From Armillaria gallica (Eukaryota; Basidiomycota; Agaricomycetes; Agaricales; Physalacriaceae), in the NCBI GenBank assembly GCA_037576215.1, contig JBANDB010000003.1, positions 7,874,001 through 7,938,000 on the forward strand: a DNA stretch of 64,000 nt. The letters run 5' to 3'. The translations under genes were made by a program, and so were the position numbers. Shown in pieces: positions 47,073 to 57,999 of the stretch. The notes beneath the pieces were generated by a model, which did no database searches, was not told where the DNA came from, and saw only the letters and a program-made list of their open reading frames with translations. The stretch's first letter is position 1. Each line of letters opens with the position of its first letter.

Positions 47073-47168
47073 TCCCTCTAGCCGACTTGAACGACTGGCC
47101 TCGTCATCGGTACTACAAGGTATCATTATTATACTAATGACGCGCTCTACCAACCGAGCTAGGAGGGA
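47073..47168 (-). tRNA. tRNA-Thr(AGT) with 24 base intron
   Basis: Read on the minus strand from 47168: acceptor TCCCTCC/AGAGGGA has one mismatch at the innermost pair. The D arm is GCTC-GGTTGGTA-GAGC, the anticodon stem CGTCA/TGACG, and the T arm AGTCG-TTCAAGT-CGGCT. The anticodon AGT is at 47135-47133. The intron at 47131-47108 again lies after position 37. The single acceptor mismatch is at position 7-66 and is tolerable, so the gene is probably functional. Its intron differs in sequence from that of the 42.2 kb copy. Confidence 0.88.
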
Positions 47169-47169
47169 C

Positions 47170-49900
47170 AACACTATCCCACGCACTATACTCCCTACCT
47201 CGACCATCCCCCCGTCGTTATCATCCACGACCCTGACCATCCCCTTCCCCAAATTCAAAATGGGCCCTCCCCAAATCCCGATGCGACATTTATCCGTGCC
47301 CTCGTCAAACGCCACACGCCGATCCCTTTAAAATAACACCCGGGGGAGGCGAGATCGAACGTGTTTATAGGGTCCGAGTTACTTATAGGTAGGGACTGGG
47401 GCGGTTTCGTAAACTAGGGAACATTCGTTATGGAAATGGGCGGAAGCGGGCCCGACAGTGACTGACCGGTAATAGAGGCTAGGCCCTTCTATAGGGAGGC
47501 AGGCCTTTCGACTGGTCCGGCAAGAAGGGTAACCGCGCCCCCGTAGATCATTTTGGCGGGCTGGTCCCAGTACCACCGACGAGCCCCTGCTCCACGTTTT
47601 CCGAACAGCCCGATGGAAATAACAGAACGTAAGCAAGATAAGTGTCATTTAGTACATGTGGGGCTGGAGCGAGATCTAGAAAATTATGAATGTACGCTTT
47701 ATCCAAGTGCCACGTTGCGGGAGATTGACAAATATAATAATGTCGTTGGGCCTGAGAGTAACGGAAGAAGTAAATGAGAGAGATAGAGAGAGAGCGAGTC
47801 TGGTAAAAAAAATCCTCCAGGTGGTCTGGTTAGCCGACCTACTCTGTGAACGCCAGGATTGCACCGAGGAATCGACGGAACCAGAATTCACTTTTACTAC
47901 GGAGTGCAATCAGTATGAGAGTATTCAAGCAAATGGAGAAACACCGTGTCTCGTGGGTTCTATCGACAGAGAGTATTGGTAAGTCGCCCAAGCCATGATA
48001 AGAGGAATGGTTCGCCCAACAACAGGGGCTACGGTAAATGAACAACTTCCCGTGCATCATGGGGTCCCAATAACGGTGAAGTTCTCAAAAAACACCGCCT
48101 TGAGCAGCATAAAGAACAAGTTACTCACGCTCGGAGGGCTGGCGCCTTCTCTCCGGAAAGACGCTATCTCAAAGGGTTTAAAGAGGCCGGTTTTTGGGTT
48201 GAGCCTTCCGGTATTGTAGCTAGTGGATGCATGCACGCCCCGAGCTCATGGCTTTTGGAGGTCAAGAGACCGGACCGCAGGCAGGAAATATCAAAGCTGG
48301 AGGCGTAAACAAAATTAGCACCTCAATAATAGATGATAAGGGCCGTAAAAGGCATTCAATTCCTGAGAGAAAATAAATATACAGCGCAGCGCCCTGAAGA
48401 TAGATACAATATATAAAAAACGAGAAGCTGCCTGTGGTCCCATCATACTTCTCAGGGTCCGTTGATAGCCCAACCAATGATGGCGCTGGCGAACGAAACG
48501 GTGACCGTTAAGAGGCTGCCGCTGCACGGGGGGATGTCCAACGGACGATGAAGGAAAATCTGAAGAATGGAAAAGACCTTGGTGAGAAACTCCTCACGTT
48601 CGCTGCGCTCTTCCTTCTATCACCGCGAGTTGTATCCTTTTCAAAATGTTTTGCTAACGTCGGAAAGAAAGACAATCTTCCGGTCCTTGTGATAGAACGC
48701 TCATAGAGCCGCCCACCATCGCTGGGTTAGGTGATACTGCGGAAGGCTAGCCGTTAATGCGATGCGTCAAAGAATGAGAAGAACAAGTGACTGACGCTTT
48801 AAAACTTTACGGGCTGCATAGTATTGATGAATCGCCCGTGCTGTAAGGCTTCCGGAATGATGCTTCCATTCACTGTGAACCTAGCTCTACACGGTGCCAA
48901 ATGTATAGATCGCCGAGTCGCGACTCGACTTCCGTAGACCTGGAACTTTAGGGTTGCATGTGCACGCAGTAATAGTGGTGAGGTAAATACAAATGATATT
49001 CATCACAGTTCTGCCATCATCCGAACATTGTAGAAGGATGGAAGGCATCATTTACTCGCTATATGGACTGTTGAGACGCGCTTTGAGGGGAGACAGAGGC
49101 CGGCTTTCTGTTCTGAGGTTAGTGAATTGGGAGGATTCTGGACGTTAGACGACGAGAAATTCACAATGGAGGCATCAATACGATGGCGATATTCTTCCGC
49201 TATGATTTAAATTCACAGAGAAGCAGCGCAGAAGCTTCGCACGGAGCAATGGGATTCTATGCGGTGTGCCAAGGTTTCGCCAAGACGTGCACCTTTGAGA
49301 GTATATTGTATAGGTTACGTTGTCTGCGCTAAGAAACGACGTCGTATGTGACGAACATTGAAATCGAACCTGAAGTTGGTGGAGTGTTATGAGGCGGTGG
49401 TCAACGGTATCTCCGGAGTTGGCCGCGAGTGATAGTCAGGGTCATCATTAGGTTGGGTGATAAGATAAGATATTCAATTTCTTTCGAACTTATCCCCCTT
49501 TTGTTTGCCGATAGTGATGCCCTCGCGCGATTCCATACGTCATATGAGGGTGTAAACTGCCAGAGCTTGTAAGCGACGTGTGACAAAGAGTGACTGTTTG
49601 AAGGGCGACTGACGCTGTATCCATGTGCTACACTCTCAGGCAGTGCTCATGAACGTGAAAGCGGTCGTTCAATGTAGCCTTTCTAAGTGAAACTCGTCAT
49701 TAATGCATGAAGTCATCCACAAAAGGCAGCCATGACATCGGTTACCGGCCATCGAGCCGTGCTCACCCGTTTCTTTACCCTCAGATTCTGAAGGCGATGT
49801 TCGGACGCGACGACGCAAGTCGTGAACGGTTATGACGCTTTTCGTTCGGTAACCAAATTTCTGTGGCGTTGACCGGGTACTAAGCGAGAGTTCCTTGGGT
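47170..49900. other. Gene-free stretch of 2.7 kb
   Basis: I see no supported gene. Frames are below 100 codons and have no recognisable motif. A purine-rich GAGAGA tract lies at about 47775-47800. Confidence 0.4.
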
Positions 49901-49914
49901 CGATGGCGTTGGAT

Positions 49915-50265
49915 TTAGTGATACACCAGACTCGTAGCATATGGACGCAGACATAGCCAGATTACACGAGAAGACAGCTGCCGCAAAAGAGATAATTCGT
50001 GCAACGTGCATGGTCTTGGGTCGGAAGTAGGTGGGAAGATGTCCACAACCCCATCAGCATAAAATGAGTCAGTATATATACCACGAACATCGGCCCCATC
50101 AACGAACCGGTTATCTGCTAAGAATGAACTTTGAATTTCATATACCAATAATACCCTTGATCAAATACATGAATAGCCCGAGTCCTATGTCAGTTATGAA
50201 TAACAACGCACCGACGAAGTCAGACCCTGATCTACCGACCACAGAAATAGGTGCCCTAAGGCCCG
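49915..50265 (-). CDS. Unrecognised exon-like segments with one membrane helix
   Basis: After an acceptor-like CCTTAG near 50255, a minus-strand frame reads APISVVGRSGSDF and then a hydrophobic stretch, FVGALLFITDIGLGLFMYLIK, that could span a membrane. A GTATTATTGG donor and TTCTTAG acceptor (37 bases apart, short for an intron) lead in phase to ADNRFVDGADVRGIYTDSFY (shown in part). No family is recognised. The short intron makes the join doubtful. Confidence 0.3.
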
Positions 50266-50779
50266 TATGTTAAGAATAACGGTCCACGTCCCCCTGATCG
50301 ACATTTCATGAAATTAGACTCGCGATGATAAATAAATTTATCCAGGACATACCTAAAGTTAGCTAAGACGCCGGAACGAGCGCTTCAGACAGTCGAAAGT
50401 GAGTGGATGATAAGAAAACGTCGGTTCGGCGGACTATTCCCTTACTGGTCCATTTCGAGCCGTCAGATACAGGGTGAGCTATCATTTCCACAAATCAGTT
50501 TCCGGAATCTGATTTGGAATGTAGAACATACAGATCCTTCTGTGCGGTAAGCATGATTTGGATTGTGGGACTTTCTCATACGACAGCAATGGGTCTAGCT
50601 GCACCAGGGTATAGATTGTCAAAGTCTAAAGAAAAATGAACTTCGCAATCTGTCACAGTCATGAGGGAACAGTAAACCATACATACCTCAACTTTAATGT
50701 GCCGTACAAGGCGACACAGTGTCAAAGGAAGCATAGAAACAAAGCCTTACACCGGTTAAAGCGTTTCAATAGGCTCTGT

Positions 50780-51600
50780 ATGGTCAAAGATTCCTTATAA
50801 AACGAGTCTGTTCCGCGTCTTTGGAACTTGACGAAGCCTCCGACATTGAACCTAGTCGTAAGCTCGATGATGACGGCACTCGCAAAGCGGTGAGGCTGTG
50901 GTGTCATCAGCCCAGGGATGTGTGAAAGAGCCAAGATGTGGGTCGCGGAGTTCTGCCGCCTATTGAATTGAGGACTGATGTTATCTTACAGTGGAGCGTG
51001 TTGGGCATCGCCTTTGCAATCGACGGGATAGCCGGAATTTAGCCAGGAACAGCACTAAGCCAAAAGTATCAACAGAGAACCTTATCTGGACCAGAGATAA
51101 CACGCGGAGTCTGGTATTCAGTGTTGAACTTGCCCACCCTGTCACCGATCAAGAACCATGTCCTCGGAAGTGCCAAACAGAGTGCTGGTCACAGCTTTGT
51201 CTTGCCATTCAATTGATGAAATGGGGACGATTTCAATAGCGACCGAGATGAACCAAAGATGAACAGTACGGGGTCCGGTAAGATGTGGGGTTACGACATA
51301 GACTATCAGGTGTTACGCTATTGGAGCTAAGCTTTGGTCGCGTCTATAGAACATGGAGACGATGGAAACCGCATCACCAAGTCTAGGGAGCCTTCGCTGC
51401 TACCCAGAGTTTCTTAGTGTGATCTTTCCTAGCCAATAAGACGATGCCTCGATGTTCAGACGCAAAAACCAAATACCGTCGATTCAATTTGGACAGTCTG
51501 CTCACCATGATGGGTATAATAACAGCGATGAAAATGGAATCGCCATCATTTGGGCCAAGACTTTGAGCGCGATGATGCCGCTTATGAAAAATCATTTATG
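50780..51600 (-). CDS. Unrecognised exon-like segments, possibly a membrane protein
   Basis: Three minus-strand segments look coding. IALKVLAQMMAIPFSSLLLY is at about 51570-51500, ending near a GTGAGCAG donor. VDTFGLVLFLAKFRLSRRLQ is at about 51100-51000, ending at a GTAAGATAAC donor. The third is a Ser-rich tail (ALRVPSSSSSLRLGSMSEAS) at about 50905-50800, following a CACCACAG acceptor and ending in TGA. Hydrophobic segments followed by a Ser-rich tail would fit a multi-pass fungal membrane protein. I cannot show one continuous frame. Confidence 0.3.
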
Positions 51601-51609
51601 AGATTTGAT

Positions 51610-53890
51610 GATACTCGCCCTAGCTTGAGTTCCGTAAGACAGACTAACCTAATCGGAGGCTTATGCTTCGAAGAAACTGACTAGGTAAGATCAGAGACAC
51701 CGTAGACCCTTACAATTGTAAGTCGAACTAGTTCAGGGAGCCTCCAGCTTAGGCGTACTATGTCGGCGAAAATATGGGCTCGCAAGACGGGCAGCTAAAA
51801 TTCTCGTAGAGTTGTCGCATTGAGGATCGGGTGATCTAAAATATATCGTGTTAATAGAGTTGAAACCAAAGGATGAAAGGGCAGGCTATGTTGAGGAGGA
51901 AAGATTGATTGGGACGGAGATATATCGACAGTGTCCTATAGAAAGAGCACTCAGTGAGCATGCTTTACGATTCGTGCAGAAATTAAAGTGTTTTTCTTAC
52001 ACTGCCATAGAGATAAAGGACATTGAACACGTTCGTGGACGTCGAGGTGGAACCACCACCGGCCCGGCACAGTTCGGATTTTCCCTCTGATTACGGCCAC
52101 GCGTGCTCCCGATTTTCAAATTGCATTTCGCTTTAACATTCACCACAGCTACGCTCATTTTTCTCAGCAGCCATTCTCCCTGACCTACCTATATAGTTCT
52201 ACCGAAAGGTCCCAATTCCAAAATAGCTTGAATTCCATAACGAAATCGCCCTGATGATGTAAGTGAGTCCAATCTTCGTCAGTTTTATGTCCAACCATCG
52301 ACTTCAGCATTTCTCACAGGGCCTTTCCGCGAGTCAGGCCCGGTGGAGGATGCTTCGCTACTTCTTGCATTACAGTGCGTGAATGGGAACAAAAAGAAAT
52401 CGTGCGTGTAAGCCATGGACTACGCTTGAAGACATGTCTTTGTACTAGTCTTCCGCTGTGTGCGGTTCGCCTAATCCACATAAAGGTATGGCGTCCGGCT
52501 ATGAAAGATTTACCAGCCGTGCATTCCCCTTTGCAGGCGCACAAATACTCCCTGACGCAGCATAACCTCCGGAAAATAATTGGGATTCAGTGTCGTGTGT
52601 TGATCATCAAATGACACCGACCTCTTTTCGTTATGCTAGAGAGGCGAAGACAGACCCCTGCACCTACATCGGTATTCTCTCAAGCATTCCCTGAAGATGC
52701 CGTATCGGCCACAAATTCATAAGGCGACGTTTCGAACTCTCGCTTACCTTGGTCCAGTCCATTATCACTCCTAATCTACCAATTTCTGACAATACACCCA
52801 TTTCCCAGATCCTCACAGGATTGCAGCATCCGTAACTTGTTTAAGTCTCCAATATAGCACAATCTTTTTGTCACAGTACCCCTGTCTATCAACAGAGAAC
52901 AAGCAAGTAAATATGTTTTGATGTATCGCTTGTTCAATGTAACAGCAGTTCCTTCTTTTCAGGATCGAAGATTTTTATTCGCCTTTTCATGGCGCTGCGC
53001 CTATTTTGTATGATTGTAATATGTGTGCGTCATAATTCACTTGCCATTTATCTTCCCACTGAAATCTGAGCATACAGAACGGGCTCGTACTTACCCCAGC
53101 GCAATCTATACGCGCTCCCCGTGCGGAGATTATGCGTAGCCTCGAGTGCCCCAGTTCTGGTTATGCAGTGACAGGCCTAGGTTCGCGGCTTCTACAATGA
53201 TATGGCATCGATTATCGATGTTTGGGTAGACGGTCAGGCCCAGCGTCGCCACCGGTGGTTGCGCATGCTTTACCGAACACTGACAGTGAGTCATCTAAAC
53301 TAGACCCGATCATCACTGACCGTTGGACGTAGGGATCGATCTCGAGCAGTGTCTAGAGTTTGTAGATCTGGCCAGTGTTGCACGATACGTTGATAGTACT
53401 GAAGATGCTCCTCCCGAAGAGTAGTTTGGCATTTCCCATGACGTCTCACTCTTTTGTGGCGTATCATATCGTCCTTCAATCTTATTTGCATCGGCTACAT
53501 CAATCAATTAACGATTTCGCCCATTCCGCTCTGATCATCAGCCACTTTACGGCATACCTGCAACCGTTGATGACCGGAGCTCTCTGAAATGCCTCACGCG
53601 AAAAGCATTGTCTGCGTGGCGCATCAACGCTATACGTCACCTATGTCATTATTGCTCTGGATTGCTGTTGCGAGGCCGAGGTCGGGGCTGGTGAACTCCC
53701 CTCCTGCGGAGGATTCTTAATCATCCAATACAAACTCCGTCTGGAAGATGAAACGGCGTTCGCAGCACTTAGAGTTGAACGGCATGCGGCGTGAAGTCTT
53801 CTGTTGGTGGCGTACTGATACCATCTTCAGGTGATTTCAAATGATGAATTATGCATTCAAGGACAAACAAATCTTTACCTACAACGCGTC
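51610..53890. other. Gene-free stretch of 2.3 kb
   Basis: No supported gene. A diverged relative of the 46.4-46.9 kb direct repeats lies near 53598-53660. Confidence 0.4.
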
Positions 53891-53910
53891 ACCAGATGAG
53901 AAAAACGACG

Positions 53911-54330
53911 TCACTGCGATGATACCTCAATGATGTATACCGACAAGAGGACAAACATGACGGCGCACTCTGGCTCCATAGCAGCTGAGAAGTGCACCTG
54001 AGGGGTAGCTCGAATGAAGCATACGGTTAAGAAATCGAGAAATACCGGCGTGAGAGCGATTATACCAAGAAAGACGAGTAGGAAGCTTGGTGTCCCTGTC
54101 AGGACGCAAACCTGCACTGGATGGCTCAACGGCGCATCCCTGCTTGGTCCACCAGGTCCGTACCCGTATCATGCACATTTAATTACCAATTCACATCCAG
54201 AGCGGTTACCAACAAGACGCCAGCTCAGACATCTGAGTATTTCTTCGACACTCCTGATCGTGAAGACATGGAAGAAACTGTTTGCGTAAATCGTAATCAT
54301 CAAAGACTCCGGAGACAATGACTTTTTCGA
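53911..54330 (-). CDS. Unrecognised membrane-protein exons
   Basis: A minus-strand exon-like piece ends TIRSVEEILRCLSWRLVGN...GCEL at a GTAATT donor near 54185. A 47 base intron ending AAGCAG leads to a second piece, PSFLLVFLGIIALTPVFLDF then LTVCFIRATP, with one clear membrane helix. It continues HFSAAMEPECAVMFVLLSVY before a GTATCATCGC donor near 53935. Hydrophobicity and exon borders suggest a real or recently decayed gene for a multi-pass membrane protein. Flanking exons are not resolved and I do not recognise the family. Confidence 0.4.
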
Positions 54331-54339
54331 AGCTCCCGA

Positions 54340-55470
54340 GAATAACACATATCGTCGTGTTGTCCCTTTGAATTCAGAAAATGGGGGAGACTGTGCGACC
54401 ATTGAATAAACAAGTAAACGACCACTTCTCACCACTTTTTGGACAGAAGATAGCTTCATAAGCGATGACCGCGGACTAGACCTGGGAGAAGTCCCCCCTG
54501 CTGTGCTGTCACGCGTGGGTGTCGGTGGTACACCTGAGAAAGAATATCGACCCTGATAGAACCATGCTTTGTCGGTATCTGTAGATGACTCCGGAGTTCC
54601 GGATAGGCGAAACGAGCGACATTGAATTCTTCCTCAAATCGGAATACTACCGGGTAAACAAGTATCGGTATCGGGTGGGCTGTTACCCTCCGGTACAATT
54701 TCTGTTCCTTCATTTCATTCAATCTAGAAGGTCCTGGCAGTGCAATACAGAATTTCTAGTAAGTAGAGGAAGAGGCGAGATTCTAAACGCTCATAAATTG
54801 TCAATTGATACTCAGGCATCCCTTTTTTTGTTAATCGACTATTTACAGGCAAATTTTCAATAATAAGTGAAAATAAATGGAACGATATCCAGTTTATCAA
54901 CGTACCGCGTGCACCGAGGAGTGAAGAACTCAGAAGAAGACATAGAAATAATTATATGGTGCGCAAGAAAGTGCTAGGCATTTTATGTACCATATATTTA
55001 CCTGGCGTCTGTCGGTTGGAGGAAAATTGAGAGAGAAAGCCATAGCCAACCAGGAAGTCGATGCATTACGCGTTATGGGCCGGGGTCGAGTTTCGATTTG
55101 TACATATAATTGAAAACGTGTTCGAAATTGACATTTGTGTGAAGAATACAAGATGCGGGCCTGTATCTCAAACCTTTGTCTAATGCAACGAGAGAGGCCA
55201 GTTATGCAATCAAAGTTGAAAATACCATGTTTTGGTACGCCACATTTGCCCCCAAACTAAGAAAAATTCCGCAAAACCTCCAGAGTCCTCACATCACGAT
55301 TCACGGCCCTTAGCACAGAAGCGCCATCAAGGGGTAGCCTCTGAATCCATAAGTACGATTTTCGGCTGCAGCGTGATGGAGCACAGCTGGAATATCCTGC
55401 TACTTGAACACCCGTTGACATAAGTTAACGTTGGAAGAAAAGCCCTATGAATTCGCAGCTCCACCCATCT
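54340..55470. other. Intergenic stretch
   Basis: No supported gene. A minus-strand frame at 54456-54722 (FEEEFNVARFAYPELRSHLQ, shown in part) may be another exon of the neighbouring membrane-protein locus. Confidence 0.35.
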
Positions 55471-55475
55471 ATTCC

Positions 55476-56523
55476 CTACAACATACGTTCGCTGCTGAAA
55501 CCTTGAATCGAATCTGTCACCACCGAAACGAGAGGGGAACCGAGAATGAGGACCATGACACTGTTAGCCACGAAGAGGCGAGGAGGGACGTCTGTCGAAA
55601 GTTGGTTCTGTATCCACAACATTTGGTGTTCTTTACGAGAAAGTGCTTCAGCTAGACCATCAGCGCGAAGCAAGTGTCCGAGCGAATGGTCGTATCCTCG
55701 TAAAGAGATGGTAGTTAACTCACATAAGTACAATCGTCAATCAGAGTTAGGGCCTCGAGGTGTACCCAGCACACCATTGTGTCCACGACATCCTTAGATA
55801 GGCAGTTGAACTATCATCCTGTGGCAGCACTGTTGAGCTCGTCGCTTCTGCATTCGCGGTAGTCAGGTAGATTTGTACCCCATGTCCGTGACAGATCATC
55901 AAACAGGAAGCGTGCGAACATGTAACCATTCCTTCCAGAGAAATGAAACACCAAACAGAAGGAGACGAATATAACCGCAGAAGGCGGATGAGGATTACAC
56001 ATCAAATCTCTATTGAGCAAGTGTTCCCGGATCATGAGTTGGGGCGGGAAACAGCTCATCAACAGAGCCTGCTTCGCGTTTCGATCTCAATTGGGGGAGC
56101 GCAAGAAACAGATCAACCAGGAGCGGCGGTAATCCATGGCAATGTTGCATGATGGAGCAATTGCATGCCGTGTGGAACCTGGTGAGCGTTGAGTATTGAT
56201 ACCCACTCTCTTTCCGATCAAGAAAAGATGAACCTGTGAAATCGATGAAGACGATTGTCAAATCGGCACAGCCATGGCCAAGGTGTCGGTAATGGTGGTC
56301 CATTTGAATACTTGTCTGAGCTGTGAATGCACAGCACACAATCCGCTTGGCGCTTCTTCATGAGAAGGCGGCTTATTATGGACGTGGTGGTCTGCAGATG
56401 GATGGAAGCGAGCCTTGTGTCGTACATAAATTCGTAGATACCGATAGTAGGAAGAAAACGAGGGAGTATGCATAGGGCTTCAAGGAACGTCATATAGAGA
56501 GAATGACTCAGATTATCGTTCAT
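55476..56523 (-). CDS. Unrecognised exon-like segments
   Basis: Minus-strand segments with coding character, in order: MNDNLSHSLYMTFLEALCIL (from 56523, shown in part), then PSAVIFVSFCLVFHFSGRNG and YMFARFLFDDLSRTWG (near 55980-55890), and SLGHLLRADGLAEALSRKEH (near 55680-55620), ending SVVTDSIQGFSSERML and stop at 55476. The middle piece contains a hydrophobic helix. Introns between them are not resolved, so this may be one decayed gene or several. No family is recognised. Confidence 0.3.
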
Positions 56524-56599
56524 GGTCCCCGGACGACAACGGCATGCCGTATAATGGTTCCAGATATCGTCGCTGACTAGGCAAATTGCACAACATGAC

Positions 56600-57080
56600 C
56601 ACCGTATAGGCTATGCATGCCGGATCTTATCTCCAATAAAGAGAAGAAGAGGAAGAGCGGCCGTTTATAGGGACATTATGACTAAGACTCGAAAAATGAG
56701 GACAAGGAATAGGCTTACGGCGGAACTTGAAGGCATTGTCGACAGAGTGATGACAAAATGTTGCTATTTCCCTAGCGGGACAAGCTCGATAGCAGAACGT
56801 AGCACCCCAGGTGAGGAAACAAATCTCACTATGAGCGCTATGGTTACCACGGCGCTGCTGATTCGATCCCGTTGCTGGACCCCAAGACTGCCCCAGCATA
56901 TTGCGGCGACAGCGAAAAAACATACACGCGATGTTTGACGACATCCTCGTTTACAACGGTGCCCAACGGCGCCGCACTGTTGACCTCACACACATTTTAC
57001 CCATCTCAAGTAAGTAGTACTTGATAACGAAAAGTGCTATGAATAGCCTGATCCGGATTGCATCATTCGGTCTCCCTAGG
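56600..57080. other. Intergenic stretch
   Basis: I see nothing supportable. Overlapping frames on both strands at 56627-56944 show no motif. Confidence 0.35.
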
Positions 57081-57082
57081 GC

Positions 57083-57954
57083 TCATATCCGTGTGGAATC
57101 CAGCGTGCCATTGGCTACATAGGCGATCGGCCCATGAAGAAGAAGAAATTTCGCACTTAGCATCGGTCGCCTCGTCTCCGAATAGTCCAGAATGATAGAT
57201 TGCGCTACATCCTGGGAAAATATGCCATTGTCAGTGTTTAAAGGATCAGAGTGGAGACAGAAAAAAGACCGTTGTCGACGACATAAGGCCGACATTTCAA
57301 GCCTGGAGTTCCCTGCACATCCTCGTCCAGCTGAGCGCTGGCGGCTGAGGTGGTCGTTAGAAATCGACCCCGGTGCCAGCCCGGGAACACATGAGTAGAT
57401 AAAATAGATCGCCTGTAGGTGTCTTCGCTTCCTTGACTTCGAACAAAGCGATTCCACAGCGATCATTCTTGCATCCTGCCGACCTTTGCCATGTGAAGAG
57501 ATAGGCATTATAGCCGAAATTCTTTGTTGCTATCCTGTTTCTGTAGTTCAATACTCTACTTATTCAAACAACCTTCAAGTTGCATCCGTGGACTTTACCT
57601 ATGAACAGAACATCGAAGGTTTCACCTAATGCCAGTAAGTTTTCGGGAAAGAAATCCGAAACCTTTTTGAGACCACTAATTCTACAGAGTTCCAGGAATT
57701 TTTTAATTCTCTCTCGAAGTTCGCCGTTTATATTGTTGAATGCGAATGAAAGCTAGCCCGCCGGCTTCACCATTCAGAGGAGATTGCAGTAAGAACGAAT
57801 TTGACCGTGTTCTTGCTGAGTTCCCGCTCTTTTTACTCCTTGGGTCTATAGTGACTTTCAGCTGGCGATCCTGCATGTCGTTCCTTCGAGGTACAAAGGA
57901 TGTCATAGCAGCATGGAATACCTCGTTTAACGTTAACCAGTCATTCTTCTGCAC
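57083..57954 (-). CDS. Unrecognised exon-like segments
   Basis: Between about 57765 and 57600 a minus-strand frame after a GGGCTAG acceptor reads INGELRERIKKFLELCRISG and VSDFFPENLLALGETFDVLF, which is strongly protein-like, up to an ATAGGTAAAG donor. Downstream are NRIATKNFGYNAYLFTWQRS and CGIALFEVKEAKTPTGDLFY (57545-57380), then NTDNGIFSQDVAQSIILDYS and FLLLHGPIAYVANGTLDSTRI with stop at 57083. The pieces resemble exons of one gene, but the phases were not all reconciled. A related short sequence (AACCTTCAAGTTGC) recurs near 59675, hinting at a second decayed copy. Confidence 0.35.
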
Positions 57955-57999
57955 GTGTCCCCTTCTGTTTAAATTATGCTGTAACTAATGGTCTCTCCG

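Noticed and set aside
49970..50110. Hydrophobic minus-strand frame (LMGPMFVVYILTHFMLMGLW)
   Set aside because: It is out of phase with the exon before it; the in-phase reading is the hydrophilic ADNRFVDGADV frame. The hydrophobic one is probably a shadow.
53300..53507. Overlapping short minus-strand frames near 53.4 kb
   Set aside because: Two frames cover the same bases with no motif and no flanking splice sites that join them.
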